NCBI RefSeq assembly: GCF_014805685.1
Contig: NC_060906.1
Span: 23,339,126 to 23,403,125 of the forward strand
Length of the DNA: 64,000 bases
Origin: Silurus meridionalis
Lineage: Eukaryota; Chordata; Actinopteri; Siluriformes; Siluridae
Direction of reading: 5' to 3'
Shown: positions 1 through 16,975 of the stretch, in pieces
Position numbering within the stretch: position 1 is the first letter of the stretch
Layout: each line of letters starts with the position of its first letter
Notes under the pieces: model-generated
What the model was told of the DNA's origin: nothing
The model's input: only the letters and a program-made list of their open reading frames with translations
Database searches by the model: none
Made by a program: the position numbers and the translations under genes

Positions 1-285
1 ACAAAAAAACCCAGCTCCATGAAGAGCTGCTTTTTATGGTTTGGAGTGAAAGATCTCCTGCTTTAGAGCTCTTTGGGATGAATGTGAACGCTGACTGCAC
101 CCCAGTCCTCCTCACATCATCTACATCAGTACCTGACTTTACTGAGACCCTGGTGGTTGAATGAATCTCCACAAAATCAACATCTTCCCAGAAGAGTGGA
201 GCTTATTATAAGAGCAAATGGAGACTGAAGAAGAATGGGATGTTAAAAAAATATACACTAATCTTATGGTCAGGTACAAACACTG
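1..285 (+). mobile_element. Tc1-derived MITE copy A (cut by window edge)
   Basis: This is one copy of a recurring Tc1-derived sequence with ordered blocks: GGTTGGAGTGAAAGATCTCC, then TTTGGGATGAATGTGAACGC, then GACTGCACCCCAG, then CTACATCAGTACCTGACTTT, then CTTCCCAGAAGAGTGGAG. Read through, the blocks are a decayed DDE-transposase C-terminus. No open frame survives. Confidence 0.75.
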
Positions 286-426
286 TGTATGTAGTGAAAT
301 ACCAGGAAGTAAGGAGCTGATTGGAACTTTTTGGACGCTGCCCCCTGCTGGTGGGGAGAGGAAGTCTTTTTAAAGTATAATTAAATGCACTATAATGACA
401 CTGAGGGCAGAGGGAATACAGAGGGA

Positions 427-487
<61 letters not shown>
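427..487 (+). repeat. (CTTT)n microsatellite
   Basis: About 15 tandem CTTT units. The predicted serial Phe-Leu-Ser peptide here is a repeat artefact. It lies in the intron before rab15 exon 2. Confidence 0.95.
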
Positions 488-769
488 TTCTTTTCTCAGG
501 TTCTCAGGTTACCATGAACCTCCTGACACGGATATTTGCTCCTCAGCCTGTTCCGTCTCATATAAATCTTCCCTCAATTATGATCTCTTGTGAACTGGTT
601 GGTAGATGTTCCATAACAGGCCTCCACGTCTGTTCAAACATGGCATTCCCCTAACCACTGCATTAGTCTCTCCATAGGCAATATTCTGAAGATCTCTCGC
701 CACCAGAGGAGAAGTGATGGGGGGATGGGGGGTGTCGAGAGTAAATCCACTCAACTGCAATGCACTTTC

Positions 770-925
770 TAGGCAGTAGGGATGCGCTGTTCCAGCATGA
801 CAATGTTCCGTGCACAAAGCCAGAGTCATGAAGATCAGCTTTCCATGGGTTGGAGTAGAAAATTTTCTGCTATTATTCTGCTTATTAAACACCTTTGAGA
901 TGAATGTGAACGCTGAAAAGTATTG
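770..925 (+). mobile_element. Tc1-derived MITE copy B, partial
   Basis: The copy shares with the family the blocks CTGTTCCAGCATGACAATG, GTGCACAAAGCCAG, CATGGGTTGGAGT and GATGAATGTGAACGCTGA. It stops after the last block, before the CTGCACCCC segment. Confidence 0.7.
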
Positions 926-1023
926 CACTTGTACAAATGTACATTTTTTCCAGGCTGTAGATTAATAATATAAGACGTTTTTATCATCTATAACGATGCG
1001 CTTTTCCTCCTTTTGCTCATCAG

Positions 1024-5346
<4,323 letters not shown>

Positions 5347-6055
5347 GGACAGGAAGTGACATCAACACCAACACATTTTTTTTCTTCATCTCTCTTTTTT
5401 CTTTTTCTTCTCGGGTTTGGTGCCTCTCATCACAAATGAATGAAGATGGAAGCAATGCAAGAGTTCTCGTTACATTCAGGAAGGATGGATGTCTAGCATA
5501 AGTGACTCGTTAGTAGCAAGTTAATGAGTGTGTCGTATACGTCCCTAGATCTTCTGTGAGGAAATGGTACGGCCCGTCGTAGGGGTGTTTGGGAGACAAT
5601 TTTATTAATCGGACACCCTTGTGAAAGCTCAGGGGCACGTTCTCCGTACATCGCTGACTACATCTGAGATCAAATGACACATCTGAGATCATCTCATTGG
5701 GGTAATTATGTTGTGACTAGTGCGGTTTGGAACACGCATTGCCCATGAAAGGGCTGTATGTACTGTATATACTGTATATTTATATATATATAATGTAGAA
5801 ACCCGATGTGATCAGGAGCTCTGTGATTGGCTGGTTAATGGTACAATAGCCATTCATTTTACCTGCTGCTGAAAGTTACATCTCAAAGGTTATGAAGAAT
5901 TTGAAAATCGTACAAAAATAGCAGGGAACACCACGAATTCTGGAAAAACAAGGAAGGTGTATTTTTTGGGTATATTTATTATTTTTAGCTGAAGTTTATT
6001 TACATATTATATTAATAGTGTCAGAGCCACCACAGGACCCTGTAGAACTCAAAAC
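5347..6055 (+). other. probable rab15 3'UTR (end not defined)
   Basis: The sequence after the rab15 stop has no coding signal and is TTTTCTTC-rich near the stop. No AATAAA is seen in this stretch. The first AATAAA downstream is at about 7507, with others near 8220 and 8471, so the polyadenylation site cannot be placed. Confidence 0.4.
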
Positions 6056-6058
6056 AAG

Positions 6059-6530
6059 GATTCAATTCAGTTCAGTTTAATTCAGTTCCATTTAATTCAG
6101 TTTATTTCAGTGCAGTTTAATTCTGTTCAATTCTATGAAGTTCAGGTCAATTTATTTTAAGTTCAATTCAATGCAGTTCAGTTCAATTCCATTAAGTTCA
6201 GTTCAATTTAATTCAGTTTATTTCAGTGCGGTTGAATTCAGTTCAATTCAGTTCAGTTCATTTAAGTTCAGTTAAATACCACTGAGTTCAGTTTTTTTCA
6301 ATTAAGTTCAGTTCAGTTTATTTCAGTTTAATTTAATTCAGTTAATCTCAAATCAATTAAGTTCAGTTCAATTTAAATTTAGTTAAGTTTATTTTAGTGC
6401 AGTTTAATTTAATTATGTTCAGTTCAGTTTATTTCAGTTCACTTCAGTTTATTTTAATTCAGTTTAGTTTAGTTTAATTCAGTTCAGATCAATTTAATTC
6501 AGTTCAGTTCGATTTGTTTAGCGCTTTAAC
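6059..6530 (+). repeat. degenerate TTCAGTTCAATTCAGTTTA tandem repeat
   Basis: About 470 bp of diverged 5-bp (TTCAG/TTCAA/TTTAA) units. From about 6505 it runs into a short piece resembling the common fish repeat tail GCGCTTTAACAAAGGCATTG. Confidence 0.85.
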
Positions 6531-6534
6531 AAAG

Positions 6535-7105
6535 GCATTGTCCCAAAGTAGAATTAAATACAAGAAAATTCTATAAAATTGGCAATATTTTACTACTTAT
6601 TCTGAATTCAACAAGTCAAACTTTTACTTCATGGTGAAGAAGCCCAGACCTTCTCCTGTGAAGGGCCAAAAATCAGACTGGAGTGAGCACTGTGGGCCGA
6701 AAGTCAATATGACATTAAACCCAACTGTAAATATTAAAATTAAAGTTGCCCTCATTAATGATTTCAGAATAATTCATTAGTTCATCAGTAATTCATTCAT
6801 TAAGTAACTGTTTTATAAATAGATTTTTCTTTTAATGAAACTTGAATAGTACAACAAAAACATAGAAACATCCCCATAGTATATAATACCATCGAATTTA
6901 ATGCCTGCTTTAATACAGCTGCGTTCTTATTACATCAGTGAAGATGAAACATGAAGTTGCTCCTGATTAATAAGAAGATTTTCCAAATTGTGCTGCAGCT
7001 GAATTAGTGACAGTCAGGATATTATGTTGGCGAGTGTCAGTCAGTTTACTTCATAAATCAAAGGTCACCACAGGCATTTAAGCATTTCTGCTTCAGAGAA
7101 AATAT
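6535..7105. other. AT-rich stretch, nothing recognised
   Basis: No gene, RNA or identifiable repeat was seen. Confidence 0.4.
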
Positions 7106-7109
7106 GGTA

Positions 7110-7245
7110 GTTTGATGGTTTAGACTTTAGATGTTGTACTTTGGTTTGGAAGGTCATGAGTTAAAATCCCATTACCACCAAGCTACCCTTGAGCAAGGTC
7201 CTTCACCCTCAGCGTCTCACTGCATCAATGAGTTGTATAAATGTA
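7110..7245 (+). mobile_element. tRNA-derived SINE, degenerate
   Basis: A decayed box-B-like segment (GGTCATGAGTTAAAATCCC) is followed by the family body ACCACCAAGCTACCCTTGAG and CAAGGTCCTTCACCCTCAG. It is related to the copies at 37970, 42826 and 62822. Confidence 0.7.
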
Positions 7246-9197
7246 AACTATGTTCACTTCTGGAGAAAAGCGATATCTTTCCAAAAGATTTGATCCTGTC
7301 CATCCCATATTGCATGTTGAATTTGGAAATCTCTCTCCTCTCTTGCTCCTCCTGCAAAGGTTCGCTTTGGTAAGAATGGAGAGGAGATCTAATTCTGTGT
7401 ACGTGAAATAATCCTACACCTGATCAATTTTGATTTTACGGACCTGTTGGTATTAAGGCAAATTAAGGAAGAGCTTTAAAGAACCAAACAATCCCAGATC
7501 ATCACAAATAAAAAAAAAAGTGTACGAAGAACGGACCCCTGACTGAACGTATTAGTGTTTACTAGTAATCAGATCTATGAGGTGTTACGTTTAAGAACAT
7601 CCCAAAATGTGTGTGTTCCATACATTTCAGTGGTAAATGGATCGTCAGTACTTCTGTAATCGCTAATATTTTGTCAATCCATAGATTGGCTTCTTGTGTT
7701 CAAAGAAAAACGTGGTTCTCTGGCTTGTTCCTCTTGAAGGTTTGATGTGAAAACCTATAAAAGTGTTTCCATTTTGCAGGAAAAAGAACTCCAAAAAATG
7801 TTTATGTGGCTTTAAGGGAAACTCTGAATGAGTGGGTAGATATTTTTGGAAATATAAATGTAATGTAACTCAGTGTAAGAGATCTGAGGTATTCTGAGGT
7901 CCCTGCATTTATAGGTTTGTCCACTAGATGGCACTGCGCACCTAGTTTACTTCACGGCCTCCTTTTTTTACGTTATTCCTGTTGGAATGAGGTTTTTGCA
8001 GGGTCATGCAACAACTGTCAAACACTGTTAATGAGGCATTTTTTAGTAAATCTCAGAACTGCAGCGGAAACAGAGAATCAGTCGGACAAACCGCGAGTAG
8101 AAATGAGCCGCTAGGCAAATCAAGCTAACCTGACAGAATCTCAGCAGCGTTTCAACCTCAGGTTTTTGTGTCCATTCGTTCATCATTCGACAACATAATC
8201 ATAATCGTACGACTAAAAAAAATAAACATTATATCGCACACAATGAGTTTCTCGCTTAGCTAGAAATTCAGCTAGCTAGTTTCGGTAATGTTGGAGAAAA
8301 TCTTACTGTCGGCGATAAAACTTTTGCTGACCCTTTCACCATTCCAAAATTCGATCATTTGTACAGTGGATTGTGGAAATCAAATAATATGTATGCAAGA
8401 TCTAAATAATTAGCACAGATGCTAGAGATGTGGTTTACATTATTGTGTTACTTTGATTGAAATCCTCTAGAATAAATATCATTTTTATTTCCAGTTCTTG
8501 ATGAATGTAAATTGTGTTCTACATCCTCCTTTTTTCTTTTGGGTATAAAAGGAATTTTGACGTGGATAAGGACTTTGTCGTTTATATGTCCAGTCCTGTG
8601 GTTTTAAAGGAGCGATTTGTCATTTCTAGAAAAGAGACATTGACAATCGACCTTCAACCTTTTGTTAAAACTACTTGCATATAGTTTACAAATTGCCTTT
8701 TATGGAAAAAAAATTTGACTGGGGGGCGGAGCTAATTTCAGGGCTGGAAACCATTAAACCAGTGTGAAATTAAAAAAAATAAACTACATTTTAAGTACTC
8801 TAGTGCAAATCCCAATATTCGTAGGATTTCTGTAAAATGATGGAATTTGTTTCAGGGTAAGAAAAAAAAACAATAACGTTAAAAAAACAATACCGTTAAT
8901 ATTCATGACCTGATTTTAATATTCATTAGTATTCATAATTTTTTTAATTAGGACTGGGATCTGAAGGACATGTACTGGTTGTGTAATTGTATGAAGGTTT
9001 TTCCTTTATTATTTCTCACTGTCATTGTCATTTTCTGTCTTAATGAATGAATGAATTAAATAATTTGTTACATTTTAATTTAGTTATAAATCCACAGAAG
9101 TCGACTGTAAATGATCCTAACAAGTTTGTTAAAGTGGTATTATGGTACATTGTATTAGATGAAATGTTCTACAGTATAACACCATTGTTTATGTGAG

Positions 9198-9200
<3 letters not shown>
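7246..9200. other. AT-rich intergenic or distal 3'UTR, no gene seen
   Basis: Short spurious frames only. Possible polyadenylation hexamers AATAAA lie near 7507, 8220 and 8471. Confidence 0.4.

Positions 9201-9267
<67 letters not shown>
9201..9267 (+). repeat. (CA)n microsatellite
   Basis: 67 bp of pure CA. About 370 bp of AT-rich sequence without features follow. Confidence 0.97.
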
Positions 9268-9270
<3 letters not shown>

Positions 9271-9639
9271 TTTAGACTTCATAAAATGCTTATGTGATTA
9301 TTTAGGCTTATGGTGATTCTGTTGAAGGAGTCAAAATATTTATGAATAAATAGACACATTACATATTTCTTTAATAATTCATTATGGTGATGAGCGTTTA
9401 GGGGGGTTTGGGGTTGGGAAAGTGCAGTACAGTATTTATCCCCCAGGAGCAGGTAGGAGATTTATTTCTTTTTAAAATACACAGCATAGATTTATTAAAA
9501 TCACCAAGATGAAAAGTCTGAAGCACATCACATGCATATGATATGAAGCAGAGGTTTCTGTTGTAAAATCATTAGTTGAATTTGCATACAATTTGCATAT
9601 TAGTGTTTAAGTGAAGTAAAACTGGGTGTAATAGTGATC

Positions 9640-10640
9640 TATGATTAGACTGATTAGAGTGATGGTGTTTGGGACTAATGGTGATCTGTGTTTAGTCACT
9701 GGAAGTAATGGTGTTCAAACATTGGTGTTTGAGAGTAATGTTAATCGAAGTTTAGTGTTTGGCACTAATAGTGAACTGTGATTGGTGTTTGGGGGTTATA
9801 GTGATGTGTGATTGGTGCTTGGGAGTAATGGTGATCAAACATTGGTGTTTGGCAATAATAGTGAACTGTGATTGGTGTTCGGGAGTGTAATATATGTACT
9901 ATTGGTATCAGCATTCTGTGATTAGCCTGCCCTCTAGTGGTGACTTAAGTAGTGCTGTATTAGTAATGGCAGTTCTGAGTAAAGACCATGTGAGTTAACA
10001 CGACTCAACCGTTCTGCTGAGTATTATTCTTCTGTCAGCATACACAACAGGGAGTTATAGTGAGGTGTGATTGGTGTTTAGGAGTAATGGTGATTAGTGA
10101 TTGGCGTTTGGGAATAATAGTGATCTAAAACTGGTGTTTGGGAGTAATGGTGATCAATGATTGGTGTTTGGAAATAAAAGTGATCTGAAACTGGTGTTTG
10201 GGAGTGATGGTGATTGGTCATTGGGAGCAATGGTGATCTGTGATTGGTGTTTGGGAATAATAGTGATCTGAGACTGGTGTTTGGGAGTAATGGTGATCTG
10301 TTATTGGTGTTTGGGAGTAATGCTTATCAGTGATTGGTCATTGGGAGTAATAGTGATCTGGTTTTGGTGTTTGGGAGTAATGGTTATCAGTGATTTGTCA
10401 TTGGGAGTAATGGTAATCTGTGATTGGTGTTTGGGAAGAATAATGATCTGAGCCTGGTGTTTGGGAGTAATGGTTAGCAGTGATTGGTCATTGGGAGTAA
10501 TGGTGATCAGAGATTGGTCATTGGGAGTAATGGTGATCTTTGATTGGTGTTTGGGAGTAATAATGCGCTATAATTGCTCATTTGAAGCAATGGTGGTCTT
10601 GAAATGACGGTTGGGGCAGATATGATCTGTGATTGGTCGT
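9640..10640 (+). repeat. 30-bp minisatellite of about 1 kb
   Basis: The consensus unit is near GTGATCTGTGATTGGTGTTT followed by GGGAGTAATG. Variants replace GGTGTTTGGG by GGTCATTGGG. Unrelated sequence interrupts the array at about 9890-10060. Units decay toward both edges. Confidence 0.92.
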
Positions 10641-11465
10641 AAGAAACAATAGTGAACAATAATAAGTGGATAGATGTCGTTGTGATTGGTGATTAGATGT
10701 TCCCTGTCAAAATCTAGCATCAAATTCACTAAGCACTTGAACAAGCACAATGACTAACAGTTGTTATTGATTTTTTTTTTTTAACACTTCTCCTTTTTCC
10801 CCAAACAAACATAACCTGATTATGTGGTTAATGGTTAAAAGGTTTTTTTTAGACATAGTGCTTCTTCTTGCTTACTTCTAATGTCACAGAGCTTTTGTAA
10901 TTGACTTATGTAATAAGGTCACAGATAAAGTGTGCTTCTGTTGTAGTTCCAGTTTGGCTGCACAGTGCACCTTCACAGATCTTGATTCGATTTCAACGGA
11001 TCTCTGTATCTTCTTAATGACATTTCAGACAGGAAAACTTTTACACAGGAAGTGTTGACATCCGTTTATAGGATATATCGTTTCTGGCTGTCGAGTATAA
11101 GCACAACAACCTAAGAGGTTTAAAATGTCAGACACAATATTGGACTCTGAGTGAGAAGATCAAGTCATTGGACCTTCTAGGTGAATTGTGTAGCAGTTTA
11201 AAGAATGGACATCGTCCCAAAGCAGCTTCACAGAATATACATTTTAGCATGAAAAATTGTGGAAGGAACCCTACAGCAACCTCATGGATCCTGTTCATGT
11301 GTTGCATGAACCTTCTACAAAATGGAAATCAAACAAACTTCTACACAAATGTACAGCTTCTTATTGTCATAGTCAACCCTGGTGCACTGTGACGTTTCCT
11401 TAGATGATGTTCCACACCGAGAGCACTGAGAGCACCACTGCACTTGTAAGAGATGTAAATTTATA
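10641..11465. other. no gene; possible degraded repeat near 11200
   Basis: Around 11205-11285 the blocks AATGGACATCGTCCCAAAGC and AGCTTCACAGAAT resemble the dispersed repeat at 24255. Nothing else was recognised. Confidence 0.4.
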
Positions 11466-11469
11466 ACTC

Positions 11470-11690
11470 TCTAATTAGAGCGGCCGTGTGGAGGGACATC
11501 GCTCGGCTCTCGCACTTGGCTCGCGCTTTCCTTCCAGGCACTCTGCGAGGAGTCTGCGTAGGCCAGACCGATTCGACGAAAATAGCCCTGGCTGGAATCG
11601 GCTGTGACTCTGACCCAGCTGTTCCAGCTGTTCCAGCTCACACAGCGTATTAGACACACACTGCGGCGATAACTAGTGACACAATGCTTC
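11470..11690. other. CpG-richer unique block, function unknown
   Basis: This short block is GC- and CpG-richer than its surroundings and contains no known repeat. A minus-strand frame crosses it but resembles no protein I know. There is no strong splice-site pair. Confidence 0.3.
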
Positions 11691-11730
11691 ATTAATCACA
11701 AGAATGATATAAGTCGACTGTGTATATGTG

Positions 11731-11732
<2 letters not shown>

Positions 11733-11789
<57 letters not shown>
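11733..11789 (+). repeat. (TG)n microsatellite
   Basis: About 28 TG units. Confidence 0.96.
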
Positions 11790-11790
<1 letters not shown>

Positions 11791-11883
11791 TTTATTGACC
11801 TGCATTATAATCCCTGGTTTGAATTCTGACCAAGCAAACCACATGCAGCTCCATGCTGTTATAGGAAAAGAATCGACAACTGG

Positions 11884-12560
11884 CAGTGGTGGACTGTAAG
11901 GAAGTCAATATGATTCGTTACTGTAGTTTTTTTTTTCGTGTCTGTACTTTATTTTGAATCTGTAAATTTTAAGTCTTTTACTTTTAATTCACTACATTTC
12001 AAATTCAAATATTTTACTCTTTTCTCAAGTACATTTCTTTCTATTTATGAGGATAAAAACGTAACGTAAATGTAATACCCAGCGAGTCACCAATCAGGGT
12101 CGAGCGCTCGCTCTGTTTTGTTCTGATCGGCACTTGGTGTATCTACTGATCACCAACATACAGTTTAGCATCAGTTCAACATCAAGCAGAACATTTAGAG
12201 AGGAATAAATGATGAAGAAACTCCAGACTCAAACTCACCACCACACACGTGACCTCATTTACGTGGTTTATTTTAAAGTAGTTGAAAAGCAGGTTTTGGG
12301 TTTATGATCATTGTAATAGAAATCAATCAGTGTTTTAGTCATTAATATTATTCTATTAATAGATCAGTGTGCTGAGAGTCACATTCGAGTCTTTACACAT
12401 AAACTTTGGTGATTTAGTAAAGAATCTTGTGATAAAAATGATAATAGGAACATTAGATATAATAAATCAGAGTGCTTTGAATACTTAAGTCCTCAAGTGA
12501 AAGTTTAGCTTTTGGAGCACTTTTACTTTTACTTCAGTAATATTTTACAGAGTGGATCGA
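11884..12560 (+). mobile_element. hAT-like non-autonomous element
   Basis: The left end CAGTGGTGGACTGTAAGG and the right end CTTTTACTTCAGTAATATTT match the fish hAT-like family whose ends are rich in CTTTTACTTNAGTA. The interior holds no transposase frame. A related piece starts at 62977. Confidence 0.6.
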
Positions 12561-12689
12561 CTTTATCTCATCTACATGATGTACTTCATATACAGTGTTT
12601 TATTCCTATTATACAATAACAATTTGCCAAACAATTCCACGTATTCACTAATGAACGAATGACACGCAGCGGCTGGTCTGATTGATCTG

Positions 12690-13290
12690 ATGATTGATCC
12701 GTGAAACCACTAATTGTCCGAGAAGGTGCACAGATTTTGCACACGCCTTCGTAGTTACTGTCGCATTCCTTCCAAAGTGTGAAATCTGATTTCATAAATA
12801 CTGATTTCACTTTATGTTTTAGTATTTATGGGACTAAAGTAGAGGCAGTTTGACCGGGGGTGCACAAACTTTTGCCTTCAAGGAATGGACGCTGTACAAT
12901 GGATTTCATTCAACGTTCATTTGTTAATTTATCATTCGTCCATGAAACTGCGGTGATTGACCAGGGGTGCACAAACTTTTACCCTTGATTGCATTCGTCC
13001 ATACTGAAAATGCAGGAACACGAGAGGAGCTTGACATGATGTTATGGAACATCCATGAAACTACAATTACTGACCAGGGGTGCACAAACTTTCACTTTCA
13101 AGGAAACGATACAGTACAGTGGATTTCACTGATCCACACTGAAGATTGAGGAACAACCAAAGAGCCTGAGATGATGTTGTGGATCATCAATGAAACCAGG
13201 TCCATTGGCCATACATTGGATTTCATTGATCTATACTGAAGATGCATGAAGAACAGAGAAGCCTGAGATGAAGATCAGAAATTCATTCTG
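12690..13290 (+). repeat. degenerate tandem repeat, unit about 110-120 bp
   Basis: The anchor GACCAGGGGTGCACAAACTTT recurs near 12852, 12960 and 13075, with a weaker copy near 12715. Between anchors GGATTTCATTGATCCATACT and CATGAAACTAC motifs recur. Confidence 0.7.
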
Positions 13291-13870
13291 TGGATCTAAT
13301 TCATCTTGTCGTCATGTTGCAGCATAGCAGGGAGAACATCGCATTTTTCACTCCCAGCATCCTGGAGTTTTGATGTTGCTTCAAGCTGGGCTTAATTTAG
13401 ACTGAAAGGAAAGAGTCTGAAGGCAGGATGGCTCATCTCTCTTTCTCTTTCTCTCTCTTGAACTTCAAAATCTTGTCTTTCTGTAGCCAAACATGGTAAC
13501 CGCCGCTTTGGCTTGGCTCTCGCTCAGGTCCATTTCTTCGCTCTTGGACTCAAAGAGAGAACGTATAAAAAGAAGCTTTCCTCAGGGACAGCGATAAAAA
13601 GAGAATGAAAGGAGGAGAGAAAGAGGAGAAGGATGAATTGAAAGATGTGCCCGGACATTATTTTTGCGCTCTTGTGCGCACGTGGCGGGGGCGTTCGATG
13701 TGGGTGGAGCTTTAGGGCACTTCTGCCAATCGTTGTGATGTCACATCCGCCCACGCGGCCGCGCCGTGCTGCGCTTTCACACCAAAGTGAGTCATGTTAG
13801 TGCTGGAGGAGGACACTGAGGAATGCTAAGCACCCCAAAAAAAGACTGAACTTTTACTGCAGGCTTGCGT
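13291..13870. other. unique sequence, no gene seen
   Basis: It is partly CpG-containing near 13680-13800 and has no recognisable protein or known repeat. Confidence 0.35.
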
Positions 13871-13876
13871 TCTGCA

Positions 13877-13881
13877 TCTCT

Positions 13882-13921
<40 letters not shown>

Positions 13922-13922
13922 G
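13877..13922 (+). repeat. (CT)n microsatellite
   Basis: Near-pure CT with one CC slip. Confidence 0.93.
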
Positions 13923-14177
13923 CTTTTCCTTTTTTGTCTCAACACTGTCATTGTCACTGTCTGCTACAATAAAAAATAGATGGATCCGCCACCTGCACTG
14001 CAACACATCAGTCTGCCGTGTAAACGAGGGGAATCGCTCATCTCCATCCAGCGTTATTCCCCTCACAGAAAAATCTAAATTTGTCCCCAACGATAAAGAT
14101 TCCTTAATGAATCCCGCAGATTTGTTCAGTATGACAAAGTAGAAACACAAACAACTGTATGAAGCAGAGAGTAATAA

Positions 14178-14400
14178 TTCCATGAATGGATGGATGGATA
14201 GAAGGGTGGATGAATGGATGAATGGGTGGATAAATAAATGAATTGATGGATGGCTGGTTGGCGTGATAAATTAATAAACTGATTAATGAATAAATGAATT
14301 GATGGCTGGATGAATGAAAGAATGGATGCATGAATTGATGAATTAATGGATGGCTGGAAGCAAAACTGATTAAACGAATGAAAAGAAGGCTTAATTTTCA
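14178..14400 (+). repeat. degenerate GGAT/GAATGGAT repeat
   Basis: Diverged GGATGGATGAATGAAT units over about 220 bp. The flanking peptides rich in Ser, Ile, His and Pro are artefacts. Confidence 0.85.
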
Positions 14401-14556
14401 TTGTGCATTTTATATCCGGATAGTTCACACCCAGAGATAAAATAGTGCCATCAGATGACATTTTCTTACATGAGTTCTAAAAAATATGTATTAGAAAGAG
14501 AGAGAAAATGATGTGCTTCTGTGCTTCGTCTCTATTAATAATGAAGCTGTTGGAGT

Positions 14557-15885
14557 TACAGTGCATCCGGAAAGTTCTCACAGCGATTCACTTTTTCCAC
14601 GTTATGTTACAGCTTTATTCCAAAACGGATTCAATTCATTATTTTCCTCCAAATCCTACAAACGATTTGTTTAAAATCTTTGCAAATGTATTAAACATAA
14701 AAAAGGAAAAAAGAAAGTCACATGTACATAAATATTCAGTCTTTGCTCAATACTTCATTGAAGCACTTTGGCACCAGTTACAGCCTCAAGTCTCTGTGAG
14801 TTTGATGCTACAGGCTTGACACATTTATTTTGGGGCAGTTTCTTCCAATTTTCTCTGCAGAACCTCTCGAGCTCCATCAGGTTGGATGGGGCACGTCGGT
14901 GCACAGCCATTTTCAGATCTCTCCAGAGATGTTCAATCAGGTTCAAGTTCTGACTCTGGCTGGGCCACTTGAGAACATTCACAGAGTCATCCTGTAGACA
15001 CTTGGGTCGTTGTCCTGTTGGAAGATGAACCATCACACCAGTCTGAGGAGGCATTCATCTTTCCCTCGATCCTGACAAGTCTCCCAGTTCCTGCTGCTGA
15101 AAAACATCTCCACAGCATGATGCTGCCACCACCATGCTTCACTGTAGAGATGGTATTGGCCAGTTGATGACTGGTGCCTGGTTTCCTCCAGATATGACGC
15201 TTGGCATTCAGGCAAAAGAGTTCAATCTTTGTTTCTCATGGTCTGAGAGTCCTTCAGGTGCCTTTTGGCAAACTCCAGGTGGGCTGTCATGTACCACTGA
15301 GAAATGCTGGAGCTCTATCAGAGTGACCATTGGGCTCTTGGTCACCTCCCTTATTAAGCCCCTTTTAACAATCTCTCAGTTTGATCAGGTACTAGCTGAG
15401 TCCTGGTGGTTCCAAACTTGGTGGCCACTATGCTCACTGGGACCTTCACTGCTGCAGAAATGTTTCTATCCACTTCTCCAGATTTGTGTCTCGATACAAT
15501 CCTGTCTCAGAGGTCTACAAATTCCTTGAACTTCATGGTTTGGTTTGTGCTCTGACACGCACTGTTAACTGTGGGACCTCCTATAGATAAGTGTGTGCCT
15601 TTCCAAATCATGTCCAATCAACTGAATTGACCACAGGCGGACTCCAATTACGTTGTAGAAACATCTCAAGGATGATCAGTGGAAACAGGATGCCCCTGAG
15701 CTGTGATTTTTTTCTTTTTAATTAATTTGCAAAGATTTTAAACAAACTTCTTTCACCTTCATTATGGTGTATCGTTTGTAGAATCTTGAGGAAAAGAATG
15801 AATTGAATCCATTCTGGAATTAAATTGTAACATAGCAAAATGTGGAAAAAGTAAAGACCTATGAAAACGTTCCAGATGCACTGTA
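14557..15885 (-). mobile_element. Tc1-like transposon with both ends, broken transposase
   Basis: The left end TACAGTGCATCCGGAAAGTT and the right end, ending CCAGATGCACTGTA, are inverted repeats that include the TA target. The 1.33 kb length is near that of intact fish Tc1 elements. On the minus strand a C-terminal DDE-transposase piece is readable at about 14760-15000 (WPSQSQNLNLIEHLWRDLK), with the catalytic Glu in IEHLW. Residues further upstream are split among frames, and part of the body is deleted between about 15000 and 15055. It is a dead copy of the widespread fish family with GCATCCGGAAAGT ends. Confidence 0.9.
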
Positions 15886-16650
15886 ACTCCTCGTCCTGTT
15901 TATCGTTCTAGTTCTCATATTTCTCGTTTTTCTTCTCCAGTTCACCTCCGAATTCATCTTGTGCCGTGAGTTGTTGATCAAAATCACTGAATTCACCTTT
16001 TAAGTTTCACCAGAGGAGGATATTCTCCATGGAGCTTTGTACGGTCATTAGGAAATGTCTACAATAGCTGTCAAACTCTTACCATGTTACTATGGTTACA
16101 GTAGCATGGTACACAGAGCATTCATTTTGAATGCTGACCGAACTGACAAACACAAAATACCTGTATATTTAACACTCTAAACTCATACCTGAACTCCTGC
16201 CAGTGAATCACAATCCAGTATTTACACAACATCAATAATATATTGTAAGTCAAGTAAGAGATATGTATGATGTATAGAGTATATACAACAGTACCCAGAT
16301 GTCCATAGATGATACATGATATATATATTTATGTGTGTGTGTGTGTGTTTAAATAAAACCAGCAACAGCAGCAACAAAAACCCTATGTTATTGTCCATGT
16401 GTTAGTGTTGCATCGTGCCAGAGAAGATCTGATGAATGGGGTCTTTCTTCCCGTCGCCCTTCAGCCAGGGGGTCCGAATGCCAAACATTCTCCAAGGGGG
16501 CGTTCGCTGTTACACAACAACTTCAGCCAGAATGTTTCAAGTCAGCACTTTGCTTTCCACGTTCTTATTCACTATAGAGGTTACATTCACGTTCACACTC
16601 AACTGAAAAACACATTACAGATTGTGTTTCATATTATATATATGTAAGAA
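15886..16650. other. no gene or recognised repeat
   Basis: Mixed unique sequence with a short (GT)n near 16335. Nothing supported. Confidence 0.4.
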
Positions 16651-16654
16651 CACA

Positions 16655-16975
16655 TGAGTCCACTCTTCTGGGAAGATGTTCCACTAGGTTTTGTGGAGAT
16701 TTGTGCTCCAGACACAAAGTAAAGTTAGGTACTGATGTATGTGAGGTGAGGAGGCCTGGGGTATATCCCTTTGTATCTTCATGGAGCAGGCTTTGTGCAC
16801 AGGAGCATTGTTAAGTTTGGGTCCTCCTAGTTCAAGCGAATAAAAAATATCATGCTACTGCTTACAAAGACGTCCAATCCGATTGTGTGCCTCTGATGTT
16901 TGTGGGAACAATTTGGGGAAGAACCTCATCTGGCTGGAAAGGCGTCCCAATACCTTTCACCAAACAGTGTAGCTA
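16655..16975 (-). mobile_element. Tc1-derived MITE copy C
   Basis: A minus-orientation family member. It carries CCACTCTTCTGGGAAGATGT, CCACTAGGTTTTGTGGAGAT, GTGAGGAGGCCTGGGGT, CTTCATGGAGCAGGCTTTGT and CAAAGACGTCC in order. The end sequence is diverged. Confidence 0.8.
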
